The notes beneath the pieces were generated by a model. The model searched no databases and was not told where the DNA came from. It was given only the letters and a program-made list of their open reading frames with translations. A stretch of DNA of 64,000 nucleotides. It comes from TH-plancto1 sp043777375 (lineage in GTDB: Bacteria > Planctomycetota > Planctomycetia > Planctomycetales > Planctomycetaceae). Made by a program: the position numbers and the translations under genes. Shown piece after piece: positions 54,779 through 64,000 of the stretch (positions are counted from its first letter, which is position 1; each line of letters begins with the position of its first letter). The DNA is taken from the NCBI GenBank assembly GCA_043777375.1, contig JAYWHX010000126.1, forward strand, positions 1 through 64,000. The letters are read 5' to 3'.

Positions 54779-55432
54779 ATGTCATTCATTGCACCACTCG
54801 ATCAGCCCGGTCCCGATGAGCTTCGCTGGGAAGAGATCGCCCGCAATCTGGAGGAGTTCCGGTCAAAAACCGTCTCGCTCTCGGACGAGTTTTCGCTCGC
54901 GATTCCCCCGTTCCGAGAGCAAGGGACTCCACTCCCGGCCAATTGGGCGCGGCAATACGTCGACTGGAGTGAGCGTCGCGCACAGCTGGCGACCGAAATA
55001 GCGTCGGGGCTGGGTGTGGCATCGGTGTCCGAGCAGTCCTTCTCGGACTGGAATCGTTCTATTGATCAGCGGCAGAATGAATTGCGCGCCGTACGCGAAC
55101 GCGAAGTGCAAGCCATCACCGAGGTCGTGAATGTCGTGCAACGAGTGCAGGGGCTGCAATCGACCGATGCTCAGCTGAATAGTTCGGATGAGATGGATCA
55201 GGCCCGGATGCTGGCTACGATCTTGCTTGAGAAACTCAGCGATCCTGCGACGCGCGCTGTCGTGATGGAAGACTCTGGGACGCTGAAGGGTCTGCGCGCG
55301 GTGCTGGTCCTGATCGACGGGACCTCTGTGAGTGAAACCGAAGAGCTGGCTGTGGCCGATGTCGAAGCGATGTTCGGTCGCAAGCTCTCGATCGCCCTGC
55401 TGCGCGGCCGAGTGACTGCTCCGGCACCCTGA
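54779..55432 (+). CDS. Unknown soluble protein after the BatA/vWA gene
   Basis: A 217-residue protein with no signal peptide or membrane helix. It is helical and acidic, with a coiled-coil-like stretch (QRQNELRAVREREVQAITEV). No family was recognised. It follows the BatA/vWA gene by 56 bases on the same strand and is probably co-transcribed; small partner genes of this kind are common around planctomycete BatA genes. It converges on citrate synthase. Confidence 0.65.
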   Translation: MSFIAPLDQPGPDELRWEEIARNLEEFRSKTVSLSDEFSLAIPPFREQGTPLPANWARQYVDWSERRAQLATEIASGLGVASVSEQSFSDWNRSIDQRQNELRAVREREVQAITEVVNVVQRVQGLQSTDAQLNSSDEMDQARMLATILLEKLSDPATRAVVMEDSGTLKGLRAVLVLIDGTSVSETEELAVADVEAMFGRKLSIALLRGRVTAPAP

Positions 55433-55506
55433 AGTGAATGAACGAATTGAGATGCGGTCGGGTCGAAACCCACTGCTCCGCCACTGGGGCTTGTCCCATT
55501 GGTTCC

Positions 55507-55563
55507 CGCGCTGATGCGCTACTGCAGCGCACTAGCGCGGAAAACACCCCGACAATCGGGGTG
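55507..55563. terminator. Two adjacent hairpins between convergent genes
   Basis: Hairpin one (55507-55539) pairs CGCGCTgaTGCGCT with AGCGCActAGCGCG. Hairpin two (55545-55563) pairs CACCCCGA with TCGGGGTG around CAA. They lie between the unknown gene and citrate synthase, which converge. Neither has a T run, so termination is plausible but unproven; they also resemble the dispersed palindromes seen elsewhere. Confidence 0.5.
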
Positions 55564-55592
55564 GCGGAGAGACAGCTTTCCCTCGCTGGTCA

Positions 55593-56711
55593 CTACCGGT
55601 CCCAGAGCCGTACGAACGGGCGCTCTTCTACTCCACGGTATCGAGCACGCGGCCGGATCACGTGGTCGCAGTCAGCCTGTTCAATCACATGGGCGCACCA
55701 GCCGACGACCCGGGCAGCTGCGAATAATGGAAGGTAGAGTTCTCGGGGGAGTCCGAGGTAATGGAACAAACGCGAGAGTGACCAATCGATGTTGGCAGGG
55801 AGCTTCTTTTCTTCCCATACAGCTCGCTCGATCGAATCGGCGATCTCTTCCATCGAGTGACAGCCGCAGGCGTTCGCCAGTTCGGCGCAGTGCGTTTCCA
55901 GCAGGGCGGCCCGAGGATCGCAGTCTTTGTAGACCGGATGGCCGAAGCCGGGGATCGAGCGGCCCGCCTCGAACTCGGAGCGAACCCACTCGGTCGCCTG
56001 ATCGGGAGATTCAACCGATCGGATCGCGTCGAGCACGCGGTCGTCGCCGCCTCCGTGTCGCGATCCGGCCAGAACACCCAGCCCAGCCGTCACAGCTGCG
56101 TAGAGATCCCCGCCCGTCGAACCGACCATCCGCGCCGCATAGGTCGATGGGTTGAATTCATGCTCCGCAGCTGCGATGAGGGCGGAGTCGAGGGCTTTTT
56201 CAAAGAGGACCGGCGGCTCTTTTCCGGTGATGAGGTAAAACAAATTCCCTGCATAGCCCAGATGTGTTGCCGGAGCTGGTAATGGAGTGCCAGTCCGCAT
56301 GCGATGCCAGGCGGCAATCAACATCGGAACCCGCGCGAGCAGCCGCACCGCTTGGCCGACACCGCCATTGAGTGGACCATCATTCGTCTGCGGATCGAAA
56401 TGGGACAGCAAGCTGACGCCGGTCCGCAAGGCCTCCAGTGGGGTGACATGCAGTGGCAGACTCTCCAGCACGGAGGTCACCATCTCGGGCAGTTCCATCT
56501 CCTCGATCATGATGCTGCGGAAGTCGGCCAATTCTTCTTCGGTGGGCAACTCCTCATGCAACAGGAGATAACAGACTTCGAGGTAGTTCGATTCCTCAGC
56601 GAGATCGTGGATGCAGTAACCGCGGTAAATTAGCCCATGTTCCAATGAGGAGATATTCGTCTCACCGGCAATTACGCCCCGCAAACCGGGGTGATAAAGG
56701 TCGAGCGCCAT
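55593..56711 (-). CDS. gltA: Citrate synthase family protein
   Basis: A 372-residue enzyme joining oxaloacetate and acetyl-CoA. Catalytic positions are present: AEHEFNPSTYAARMV (His of the EHE motif, where most have DHE), GSRHGGGDDRV (second His, where most have GPLHGGA) and NIDWSLSRLFHYLG (Asp), with GFGHPVYKDCDPRA between. These changes from consensus leave the His-His-Asp set intact. 2-methylcitrate synthase is an alternative. AAGGATG precedes the ATG at 56711; longer upstream frame is not family-like. It could pair with the malate dehydrogenase at 50649 in the TCA cycle. Confidence 0.87.
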   Translation of the reverse strand: MALDLYHPGLRGVIAGETNISSLEHGLIYRGYCIHDLAEESNYLEVCYLLLHEELPTEEELADFRSIMIEEMELPEMVTSVLESLPLHVTPLEALRTGVSLLSHFDPQTNDGPLNGGVGQAVRLLARVPMLIAAWHRMRTGTPLPAPATHLGYAGNLFYLITGKEPPVLFEKALDSALIAAAEHEFNPSTYAARMVGSTGGDLYAAVTAGLGVLAGSRHGGGDDRVLDAIRSVESPDQATEWVRSEFEAGRSIPGFGHPVYKDCDPRAALLETHCAELANACGCHSMEEIADSIERAVWEEKKLPANIDWSLSRLFHYLGLPRELYLPLFAAARVVGWCAHVIEQADCDHVIRPRARYRGVEERPFVRLWDR

Positions 56712-57226
56712 GGGGACATCCTTGAAGAAAAATCGGCTTCCTGCCTGAGCACAGGCCGTCTGGCAATCTCTTCGAGACTCGGAAAATCCGAGTCTGATCG
56801 ACCCCCACATCATCGCGGGAGTTCACAGAGAGAAGTTTGACCTGCGTTGATCGAAGTGAGTCGGGACGATTCGCAGTGGGCGAGTCATACGTGTCACGAA
56901 TGAGAGGGTCTCGAATCGAGGCCCGTGAGGGAAACACTGTACCACCGGTTTTGCAGAATCGAAAGCGACAAGGGTGGCAATCAGCGATCAGCCAGAAGGG
57001 CAAGCGGTTCGTCAAGTTGCAGCGGCCTACCTGCTGACCGCTGATGGCTGAATCCACTCCCTACGTTTGTTCCTAAGTTCAATACCGAGTAAAAGATTCG
57101 CAACGATGTGACACTGCACGACATCAACTCCAATACTTGTCCGTGTCGATTCGGCACGCATGTTGCCTGTCAGTTGATTGTCCACCTTGTGCAACTGCCA
57201 ATTTGGCTGTGTTGGAGATGCGCCCG
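56712..57226. other. Divergent gene-free region before the Gld operon
   Basis: About 515 bases without a convincing gene. Imperfect inverted copies of a TGATGGCTGA/TCAGCGATCA-type sequence are visible near 56980-57050. Promoters for citrate synthase and the ABC operon should be here, but no clear signal stands out. Confidence 0.45.
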
Positions 57227-57979
57227 ATGAGTTCTGTGAAAACGGTGAGTTCCGACAAGACTGCTATGATTGAGGCTCGCGGCCTCAGCAAGTTTTATGG
57301 CAACTTTGCAGCCACGCGAGATGTTACATTTTCCATTCCACAGGGGCAGGTGGCTGCTTTTCTGGGGCCCAACGGGGCCGGAAAATCGACCACGATGAAA
57401 CTTCTGACGGGGTTTCTCGCCCCGAGCGAGGGAGAAGCCATTATTGGCGGCTTTCATGTCGCCACTGATCGGCTGGCTGCGGCGGAACTGGTGGGCTACC
57501 TCCCTGAAAACGGCCCGCTGTACCCAGAGATGACCCCTAAGGGACTGCTCAAGTACTGTGGAGCTGCTCGTGGCATGTCCTCGGGACACATGGCCGAACG
57601 GCTCGATTATGTGGCGGAAAAATGCTCCCTGTCTGATGTCTGGGGCAAGCCGATCAGCAAGCTGTCGCGAGGGTACAAGCAACGAGTCGGCATGGCTCAG
57701 GCTCTCCTCCACGACCCGAAGATTTTAATTCTCGACGAACCGACCAGCGGACTCGATCCGAACCAGACATTTCAGGTTCGCGATCTGATCCTGAGCCTGG
57801 CGAAGACCAAAACGATCCTGCTCTCGACCCACATTTTGACGGAGGTTAAGGCGGTATGCAGCCGCGTCCTCCTGATCAACGGCGGTCGGCTGATTCTCGA
57901 CGGCACTGTCGAGGAGATGGAAGCCAAGAGCAGCGATCTGGAAGAGCGATTCCGTGTGCTGACCGGTGGCACAGCTTGA
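57227..57979 (+). CDS. ABC transporter ATP-binding protein (GldA-like)
   Basis: A 250-residue ATPase. Walker A is FLGPNGAGKSTTMKLL (about 43-58), the signature is KLSRGYKQRVGMAQALL, and Walker B is ILILDEPTSGLDP; LSTHILTEV holds the H-loop. It is the first gene of a three-gene set, with the GldFG permease following 84 bases later, and fits the GldA type of ABC-2 exporters. GGAG lies nine bases before the ATG at 57227. The substrate is unknown. Confidence 0.9.
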   Translation: MSSVKTVSSDKTAMIEARGLSKFYGNFAATRDVTFSIPQGQVAAFLGPNGAGKSTTMKLLTGFLAPSEGEAIIGGFHVATDRLAAAELVGYLPENGPLYPEMTPKGLLKYCGAARGMSSGHMAERLDYVAEKCSLSDVWGKPISKLSRGYKQRVGMAQALLHDPKILILDEPTSGLDPNQTFQVRDLILSLAKTKTILLSTHILTEVKAVCSRVLLINGGRLILDGTVEEMEAKSSDLEERFRVLTGGTA

Positions 57980-58063
57980 CAGCTGGGTATTTTCGGTCGA
58001 GAACAATCACTCAAGACGAGGTGCAGGGCAGCCTGACCTCCTGGCATCAAGCGGACGATCACT

Positions 58064-60796
58064 ATGCGGCTTTACGTCATCCTTGCAGTTCTCAAGCGGA
58101 ACGTCGCCAGCTACTTCACCGGCGTGTTGGGCTACTTGTTCATTACGGCATTCGTCGCATTGGCGGTCGCGCTGGCCTTTGACGGACGATTCTTTACGAA
58201 CAACGATTGCTCGCTCGATCGCTTGAGCGAGAATTACCACTGGCTGCTGCTGTTCATCGTGCCCGCAATCACGATGGCTGCTTGGGCAGAAGAGCGACGA
58301 CAAGGAACAGACGAGTTGCTGTTCACCCTGCCCGCCCGCGACTTCGAGATCCTGATTGGAAAGTACGGAGCTGTGCTCGCGGTCTACACCGTAGCGCTGT
58401 TCTTCACTTGCCCGCTTGTGATTGCCTTGGAGCGTCTGGGAAGTCCGGACTACGGGGCCCTGTTCTCGACCTACACCGGGTACTGGCTCGCAGGTGCGGC
58501 GATGCTGGCTGTGGGGATGTTCGCCAGTTCGCTGACGAACTCGTCGACCGTCGCGTTTGTTCTCGCAGCGGTGATGACCTCGTTTTTCGTGTTCATTGAC
58601 CAACTCGTCGCCTTGCGTTCTGTGCTGGAGACAGCAGGGATTCGCGAGCCGCTGGGCGTGTCCGGTTATCTGCATCAGTTCGCGACTGGAGTAATTCCTT
58701 GGGGCGGCGTGATTTACTTCGCATCGATCACGGTGCTATTCCTCTATTTGAACGCGGTCATGATTGCCCGACGTCATTGGAAGGGAGCCCCCGGCGGTAC
58801 GAGCCTGGGAGTGCAGTACTTCGTGCGGGCTCTGTCGCTAGCGGTCGTGGTCGTCAGCTTGTCCTACGCCGTGTCGGTGATTGGCAGCCGAATCGACCTG
58901 ACCAAGGGCGGGCTCTTCTCGCTCTCCCCGACCTCGCGAGACGTGATTAAAAACATCGATCCGAAACGCCCGGTGTCGATCACAGCCTATCTCTCGCAGG
59001 ATGTCCCTAAGGAATACCTGCCGATTCAGAAAAAGCTGCAAGGGCTGCTGCGGCAGTTCGACAAGCTGGGCGGCAGCTCGGTCGATGTCCGCATCGTCAC
59101 TGTCGACCCATTGAGCAAGCAAGCCGAAGAAGCCTCTCAGTGGGGGATTCAGGCCCGCCCGGCTCAGACCGAGCGCGATGGCCGGTTCTCGGTCGAGGAA
59201 GTCTTTCTGGGCGTGGTCGCCAGCAGCGGCTTCGATCAAGTGGTGATCCCTTACTTCGAAAAAGGCACGCCGGTGGAGTTCGAGTTGACTCGGGCCATCG
59301 GGACTGTCTCGCGTGAAAAGCGAATGACCATCGGCATCCTGACGACCGACGCCAAGGTCTTCGGTGGGATGAATATGCAGACCTTCCAGCCCGATCCTGA
59401 ATGGCGGCTGGTCACAGAATTAAAGCGGCAATACAACGTCCGCGAGATCAGCCCCGACAAGCCGATCCCATTGAAGGGGGCTTCAAAGCCCACAGCCGCA
59501 GAGCTAGACGCTTTGGGGGACAATGCTCCGAAAACGGACGAGGAACCAGTGGATGTCCTAGTTTCCATTCTGCCATCGACTCTGACACAAGAGCAGATGA
59601 AGAACCTGGTCGACTACGTCAAGGCCGGTGGCCCGTCGCTCATCTTCGATGACCCGGCTCCCGTCTTTGCGGGACTGCCGAACTCGCCGAACATCCCCAA
59701 CAAGCCCAGCCAGGGCGGAGGCATGTTCGGAATGGGTGGGCAACCCGGTGCGCCGAAGGCTGACGGCGGGAAAGCCACTTCGCTGATGGATGCCATCGGT
59801 GTCGATTGGGACACTCGCAGCATCCTATTCGATAACCTCAATCCTCACCCGAAGCACGAAGAACGCTTCCCCAAACAGCTGGTGTTTGTGACAGCCAACA
59901 GCTCAGACAACAAATCGGGGATCAGTTCTGCCAGTCCGATTACTTCGGGGCTGCAAGAAATTCTGGCGTGGTTCTCGGGCGAGATTCGCAAGGCGTCCGG
60001 CAGCAAGATTGATTTTACTCCGCTGTTGCAAACCCACTTGGGCACCTCCGGTTCAATCGACTGGGACGATGCAACGCAGAGTTTTGGCTTCGGCGGTCAA
60101 CGCGGGCCAAACTTTGAGGCGAAGCGTGTGAGCGATGAGAGCACGCACATCATCGGGGCTCGTATCAAGGGTACGGGCGACGACAAGGTCAATGCGATCT
60201 TCATCGCCGACGTCGATCTGGTCCATGACGTGATGTTCAACATCTTCGATACTCAGATCGAAGACTTGGTGATCGACAATACGCTGTTTGTGATGAACTG
60301 CGTCGACACACTCGCTGGCTCTGACGACTACGTCAAGCTGCGAAACCGCCGACCCGCTCAGCGGACGCTCGAACGGATCGAAACCGAGAAGAACAAGTTC
60401 GATGCAGCCCGCCAAAAACGAGAACAGGAAGCGACCAAGGACGCCGACAAGAGTCTGGCGGATGCCAAAACTCGTATCGAGAAGGTGTTGGCCGACATCC
60501 GCGAAAACAAGCAGATGGACGAGGGCGAAAAACTCCAAATCCTGGAGAACGCCACAGCTGCGGAGAACCGCAAGTTGGAGTTGGAGCAGAAGACGATCGA
60601 CCAGAAAAAGGCCAGTTCAATTCGCCTGGCCCGCATCGAGTCACAAGAACTGGTCAAGTCGATCGAAAATCGCACGTGGATCGAATCGTTCCTGCTGTGT
60701 GTACTGCCCGCCCTGCTGCTGGGGCTGGTGGTACTCGGCATGCGGTTGCTGAACGAAGACAGCGGTGCCGCGACGGACCGTCTGGTCAGTCGCTAG
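58064..60796 (+). CDS. GldF-GldG fusion: ABC-2 permease with GldG-like exported domain
   Basis: A 910-residue protein. The first 250 residues are an ABC-2 permease with about six helices (for example GYLFITAFVALAVALAF and LLLFIVPAITMAAWAE). A further helix near 245-265 (ALSLAVVVVSLSYAVSVIGS) leads into a large GldG-type exported region (ITAYLSQDVPKEYLPIQKKL, VSILPSTLTQEQMKNLVDYV). A charged coiled coil (RQKREQEATKDADKSLADAK) precedes the C-terminal helix. In Flavobacterium GldF and GldG are separate genes linked to gliding; here they are one. A gliding role is not implied. It is followed by the DUF4340 gene, 83 bases later. Confidence 0.88.
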   Translation: MRLYVILAVLKRNVASYFTGVLGYLFITAFVALAVALAFDGRFFTNNDCSLDRLSENYHWLLLFIVPAITMAAWAEERRQGTDELLFTLPARDFEILIGKYGAVLAVYTVALFFTCPLVIALERLGSPDYGALFSTYTGYWLAGAAMLAVGMFASSLTNSSTVAFVLAAVMTSFFVFIDQLVALRSVLETAGIREPLGVSGYLHQFATGVIPWGGVIYFASITVLFLYLNAVMIARRHWKGAPGGTSLGVQYFVRALSLAVVVVSLSYAVSVIGSRIDLTKGGLFSLSPTSRDVIKNIDPKRPVSITAYLSQDVPKEYLPIQKKLQGLLRQFDKLGGSSVDVRIVTVDPLSKQAEEASQWGIQARPAQTERDGRFSVEEVFLGVVASSGFDQVVIPYFEKGTPVEFELTRAIGTVSREKRMTIGILTTDAKVFGGMNMQTFQPDPEWRLVTELKRQYNVREISPDKPIPLKGASKPTAAELDALGDNAPKTDEEPVDVLVSILPSTLTQEQMKNLVDYVKAGGPSLIFDDPAPVFAGLPNSPNIPNKPSQGGGMFGMGGQPGAPKADGGKATSLMDAIGVDWDTRSILFDNLNPHPKHEERFPKQLVFVTANSSDNKSGISSASPITSGLQEILAWFSGEIRKASGSKIDFTPLLQTHLGTSGSIDWDDATQSFGFGGQRGPNFEAKRVSDESTHIIGARIKGTGDDKVNAIFIADVDLVHDVMFNIFDTQIEDLVIDNTLFVMNCVDTLAGSDDYVKLRNRRPAQRTLERIETEKNKFDAARQKREQEATKDADKSLADAKTRIEKVLADIRENKQMDEGEKLQILENATAAENRKLELEQKTIDQKKASSIRLARIESQELVKSIENRTWIESFLLCVLPALLLGLVVLGMRLLNEDSGAATDRLVSR

Positions 60797-60879
60797 TCCG
60801 CAGCGTGAACATGCTGGTCGCCTTTCGCTCTGCGAAAGACGACACACTCGACACGGAAACACTTATCGGGAATTGAACC

Positions 60880-62676
60880 ATGAATCCGATCCTCCGCACG
60901 CTGACTTTCGTGGTAGCTGCCATCCTTTCGTTAGGCGCAGCTGGGTTGACCTTCTGGTCCCACCGTCCGGCTCAAGTGGACTGGGAAGCCGATATTGGCG
61001 AATGGTTTTTCCCAACCTTCACGGACCCGAACAAGGCGACCTCGCTGCAGGTCGCCACGTTTGACAAGGCCGCCTCGAAGACCACCTCCTTTAGTGTGGC
61101 GTTCAAGGACGGCAAGTGGCGCATCCCCTCCCATAACGACTACCCCGCTGACGGCAAGGACCGCCTGAAGCAGACAGCGGCCAGCGTCATCGGGATCACA
61201 CGTGGGACCCTGGCCGGTAAGACGAAAGAGGCCCACAAGCAGCACAATCTGCTTGACCCTCTCGATACGAAAATCACCGAGACCGATGGCCGTGGTGATC
61301 GCATCACACTGAAGGGTGGCGACACGACGCTAGTCGATTTCATTATCGGAAAAAAGAAGGAAGGCTCCAACAGCACCTACTACATCCGCAAAGCCGACGA
61401 GGATCGGTTCTTTCTGTCGGAAGTCAAAATCCAACTCTCGACCAAGTTCTCGGACTGGATCGAGCCCGATCTGCTGGCACTCAAACAAGACGACGTGAAG
61501 AGCATTCTGATCGACCGTTACGCGGTGAATGAGGCGGAAAGTAAAATCGATCAGGGTGAGCAGTCGCTCCTGAATCGAGAGAATGCCACAGCTGATTGGA
61601 AGGTCGACGGTATCGATGCAACCCAAGTGAAGCCAAAGACCAGCGTGATCAGCGCGATGCTGAAATCGTTCGATGATCTGCAAATCGTCGGAGTCCGCCC
61701 CAAGCCCGAAGGCTTGAGTGCCAGCCTTCAAAGTGGAGGCACGATGAAGGTCACGAACTCCACCATCGCCGACCTCCAGAGCCGGGGATTCTTTTTCACC
61801 GGCAAGGGACTCGTCTCTAATGAAGGCGATCTGCTGGTCAGTACCTTCGACGGTGTGAGCTACGTGCTGCGTTTTGGTGAGGTCTTCACGGGCACCGATG
61901 TCGACATCGAAGTGGGCAGTTCGAAGGAGACGGAAAAGAAGGTCGCCGAAGAACCGAAGACAGTGGGCGACAAGCCAGCTGATCCCGCCAAGCCAGTCGA
62001 GGCCGACGCAGCTGCTAAGAAGAGCCGCTTTGTTTTCATCACAGCTCAGTTTGATGCCGCGGCTCTCGGCCCTGCTCCTGTCGCCCCGAAAAAGCCGGAA
62101 GCCCCGAAGGACGAAGCTCCCGCTGCTGATCCGGCCAAACCAGCCGCAGCCGGCGACAAGCCCGTCGAGCCCGCTGCCCCAGCCGTTGACGCGAACGCTG
62201 AAGCCAAGGCCGCCCATGAAAAGGCCATGCAGGACTACCAGACTCAGTCGGATGTCTTCCGCATCAAGAAGAAAGAATTCGACGAGAAGAAGGTTTCGGG
62301 CGAGAAGAAGGCCAAGGATCTCAACGCTCGTTTTGCTGACTGGTACTACGTCATTTCGGAAGACCTGTTCACCGAACTGCGTGTGAAGCCGGAGGATCTC
62401 GTCGAGCCGCTGGTCGCTGCCGCTCCCGGTGGTGAAGAGGGCTTGCCCACGATTCCACCATTGCCCAGCACTCCTCAGCCCGCAGCTCCCGTGGAAGGTG
62501 AGCCACCCGCGACCGAGCCCGCGACGCCCGTTGAGGGGGAACCAGCAGCTCCAGAGAAGCCCGCTGTAGAAGCTGAAACACCGGCTGCCCCAGCGGAAGC
62601 GCCCGCTGTGGAAGTGCCGCCAGCTGAAGCTGCTCCGGCAGCCGAGGGTACTGCTGTCCCGCCCGCGACCCCTTGA
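60880..62676 (+). CDS. Exported DUF4340 family protein with Ala/Pro/Glu tail
   Basis: A 598-residue protein with an N-terminal anchor helix (LTFVVAAILSLGAAGLTFW), DUF4340 repeats across about 80-420 (SFSVAFKDGKWRIPSHNDYP and later similar blocks), and a Pro/Ala/Glu-rich tail from about 510 (PVEGEPPATEPATPVEGEPA). DUF4340 genes commonly accompany GldG-type exporters. A role in the same export or envelope complex is inferred. The tail resembles that of the protein at 28733. Confidence 0.88.
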   Translation: MNPILRTLTFVVAAILSLGAAGLTFWSHRPAQVDWEADIGEWFFPTFTDPNKATSLQVATFDKAASKTTSFSVAFKDGKWRIPSHNDYPADGKDRLKQTAASVIGITRGTLAGKTKEAHKQHNLLDPLDTKITETDGRGDRITLKGGDTTLVDFIIGKKKEGSNSTYYIRKADEDRFFLSEVKIQLSTKFSDWIEPDLLALKQDDVKSILIDRYAVNEAESKIDQGEQSLLNRENATADWKVDGIDATQVKPKTSVISAMLKSFDDLQIVGVRPKPEGLSASLQSGGTMKVTNSTIADLQSRGFFFTGKGLVSNEGDLLVSTFDGVSYVLRFGEVFTGTDVDIEVGSSKETEKKVAEEPKTVGDKPADPAKPVEADAAAKKSRFVFITAQFDAAALGPAPVAPKKPEAPKDEAPAADPAKPAAAGDKPVEPAAPAVDANAEAKAAHEKAMQDYQTQSDVFRIKKKEFDEKKVSGEKKAKDLNARFADWYYVISEDLFTELRVKPEDLVEPLVAAAPGGEEGLPTIPPLPSTPQPAAPVEGEPPATEPATPVEGEPAAPEKPAVEAETPAAPAEAPAVEVPPAEAAPAAEGTAVPPATP

Positions 62677-62794
62677 TTGATGTGTGAGGCTACCCCGAAA
62701 GCCTGTCGATCACATACTTGGCGAACGGCCGAGAATCGTCTCCCCGCCATCCTACTCGTCAGAGTGGCGGGCCTGTGATTCTGCCTCGTTTCCC

Positions 62795-64000
62795 CTACGG
62801 CTGCTTCAACTTCCCGAATGCTTCCAAGGCTTCCAAGCGGGCCTCGGCATGATCGACGATCGGCTCGGGATAGGTCGCACCCAGCTGAACCCCCGCACGA
62901 CGCAGCTCCTCACTCGAAGCCATCCACGGCTGATGGATGGTGCGGTTGCTCAGCTTCGAGATCTCGGGAATCCAGCGCCGAACATATGTCCCCTCGGGGT
63001 CGAATTTTTCCCCTTGCGTCATGGGATTGAAGACGCGGAAATACGGGGCGGCATCGGCTCCGCAGCCGCCGATCCACTGCCAGCCCATCGTGTTGCTGGC
63101 CAGGTCGGCATCCAGCAGCGTGTCCCAGAACCAGCGGGCCCCCTCGGTCCACGAGATGCGTAGATCCTTGGTCAGGAATGACCCCACGATCATGCGCACG
63201 CGATTGTGCATCCAACCAGTGGTCCACAACTCGCGCATCCCCGCGTCGACGATCGGGTAGCCGGTCATCCCCCGCTGCCAGGCTCGCAGCTGAGCGGGAT
63301 TAGCCTCCCAGGGAAACCGCGCGAAGTCCGCCCGCAGTGGGGAGACCGGTGTCTGCGGAAAATGAAACAGGATGTGATAAGCGAACTCGCGCCAGCCGAT
63401 CTCTGATAGAAAAGTGCGAGCGTCGTCGTGCGGCTGCCCGCGAAACGCCGCATGCACAGCGTGCCAGACCTGACGCGGTCCGATCTCGCCGAAGTGTAAA
63501 TGCGGAGACAACCGCGATGTCCCCGGCTGCCCGGGATTGTTGCGTCCCTCGCGATAGGTCGAGACAGCCTGCTTGAGAAACCGGGCAAGGTTGGCCGCGG
63601 CTCCCGCCTCACCGGGTGCCCAGTCCTGACTGAACCCCGCGTCCCACTTCAGGCGTGGCAGTAAAGCCCAGTCCAGCAGAGACTCCGAGGTCGGCCACTG
63701 CGCCGGGCTGGGAATCTCCTCGGGACTAGGGATCTCTGCCGACTCCACGGGCTTCGCGAGGCACGACTTCCAGAACGGTGTAAACACCTGATATGGCCCG
63801 CCCGTCTTGGTCGCGACCTCCCACGGTTCAAAGAGTAGCGACCCCTTAAAGCTCTCCGCCGACAGCCCCGTGCTGCGCAGTTCCGTCTTCACGATCTGGT
63901 CCCGCGCGATGCTGGTCGGCTCGTACCTGCGATTCCAATAGACAGCTGTGGCACCCGTTTCGGCAATCAGAGTCTTGAGAGATTTCATCGCAGGACCAGA
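62795..64000 (-). CDS. phr: Deoxyribodipyrimidine photolyase (5' end outside window)
   Basis: Repairs UV-induced pyrimidine dimers in DNA using light. The visible C-terminal part has the FAD-binding signatures: SRLSPHLHFGEIGPRQVWHA, GYPIVDAGMRELWTTGWMHN, and DADLASNTMGWQWIGGCGAD with WIPE further on. The frame continues through the right edge (in-frame codons for SGPA before MKSLKTLIAETGATAVYWNR), and about 75 residues of the antenna-binding N-terminus are missing, so 63988 is not the true start. It is convergent with the DUF4340 gene. Confidence 0.93.
   Translation of the reverse strand, partial: SGPAMKSLKTLIAETGATAVYWNRRYEPTSIARDQIVKTELRSTGLSAESFKGSLLFEPWEVATKTGGPYQVFTPFWKSCLAKPVESAEIPSPEEIPSPAQWPTSESLLDWALLPRLKWDAGFSQDWAPGEAGAAANLARFLKQAVSTYREGRNNPGQPGTSRLSPHLHFGEIGPRQVWHAVHAAFRGQPHDDARTFLSEIGWREFAYHILFHFPQTPVSPLRADFARFPWEANPAQLRAWQRGMTGYPIVDAGMRELWTTGWMHNRVRMIVGSFLTKDLRISWTEGARWFWDTLLDADLASNTMGWQWIGGCGADAAPYFRVFNPMTQGEKFDPEGTYVRRWIPEISKLSNRTIHQPWMASSEELRRAGVQLGATYPEPIVDHAEARLEALEAFGKLKQP

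Overview
This 64 kb window looks like chromosomal DNA of a planctomycete (phylum Planctomycetota, probably a Planctomycetaceae-like lineage; the genus cannot be fixed from this sequence). The call rests on gene content. There are LEPR-type N-terminal export motifs on secreted proteins, a DUF1570 peptidase-like protein, BatA/vWA membrane proteins, a zinc-ribbon/transmembrane/protease/beta-propeller chimera, PQQ-like propellers without dehydrogenase features, a GldA-GldFG-DUF4340 transporter set, and many short palindromic intergenic repeats. Coding is GC-rich on both strands in short operons. No rRNA, CRISPR array, phage or complete insertion sequence was seen.

Layout. 0-2.6 kb: an accessory edge with a large NTPase gene broken by an apparent frameshift, ending at a tRNA-Lys gene. 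3.2-6.1 kb: mannose-6-phosphate isomerase, PfkB sugar kinase and NadD. 6.1-10.8 kb: a PQQ-like propeller gene coupled to an iron alcohol dehydrogenase, a small secreted Cys-repeat protein and a Gfo/Idh oxidoreductase. 11-16.7 kb: the protease/propeller chimera, then a PDZ protein, anti-sigma candidate and ECF sigma factor. 16.9-21.8 kb: a giant DUF2339-DUF3999 membrane protein. 21.8-24.1 kb: two overlapping unknown genes of visibly lower GC. 24.3-28.6 kb: PilZ protein, FAH-family enzyme, RluA, and an ATPase plus DUF4276 pair that looks like a defence module. 28.7-34.1 kb: TPR-like protein, a 40-residue basic protein, an inositol-phosphatase-family enzyme, a PrsW-like protease, an LptB-like ATPase and a small exported protein. 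34.6-45 kb: an RTX-type metalloprotease, a flavin-dependent halogenase-like protein, membrane and FmdB-like proteins, a Clp-like protease, DUF1570 and a BatA/vWA protein. 45.4-50 kb: HflX, zeta toxin with an unknown upstream partner, and PrkA. 50.6-57 kb: malate dehydrogenase, a second BatA/vWA protein and citrate synthase. 57.2-62.7 kb: the GldA/GldFG/DUF4340 operon. 62.8 kb to the end: a photolyase running off the edge.

The most unusual loci are the frameshifted nuclease-like/STAND-like NTPase beside tRNA-Lys, the ATPase-DUF4276 pair, the zeta toxin with its unknown neighbour, and the two-gene low-GC cassette whose LEPR-type N-terminus sits out of frame behind a G8 run. The remainder is mostly housekeeping and envelope functions typical of the phylum.
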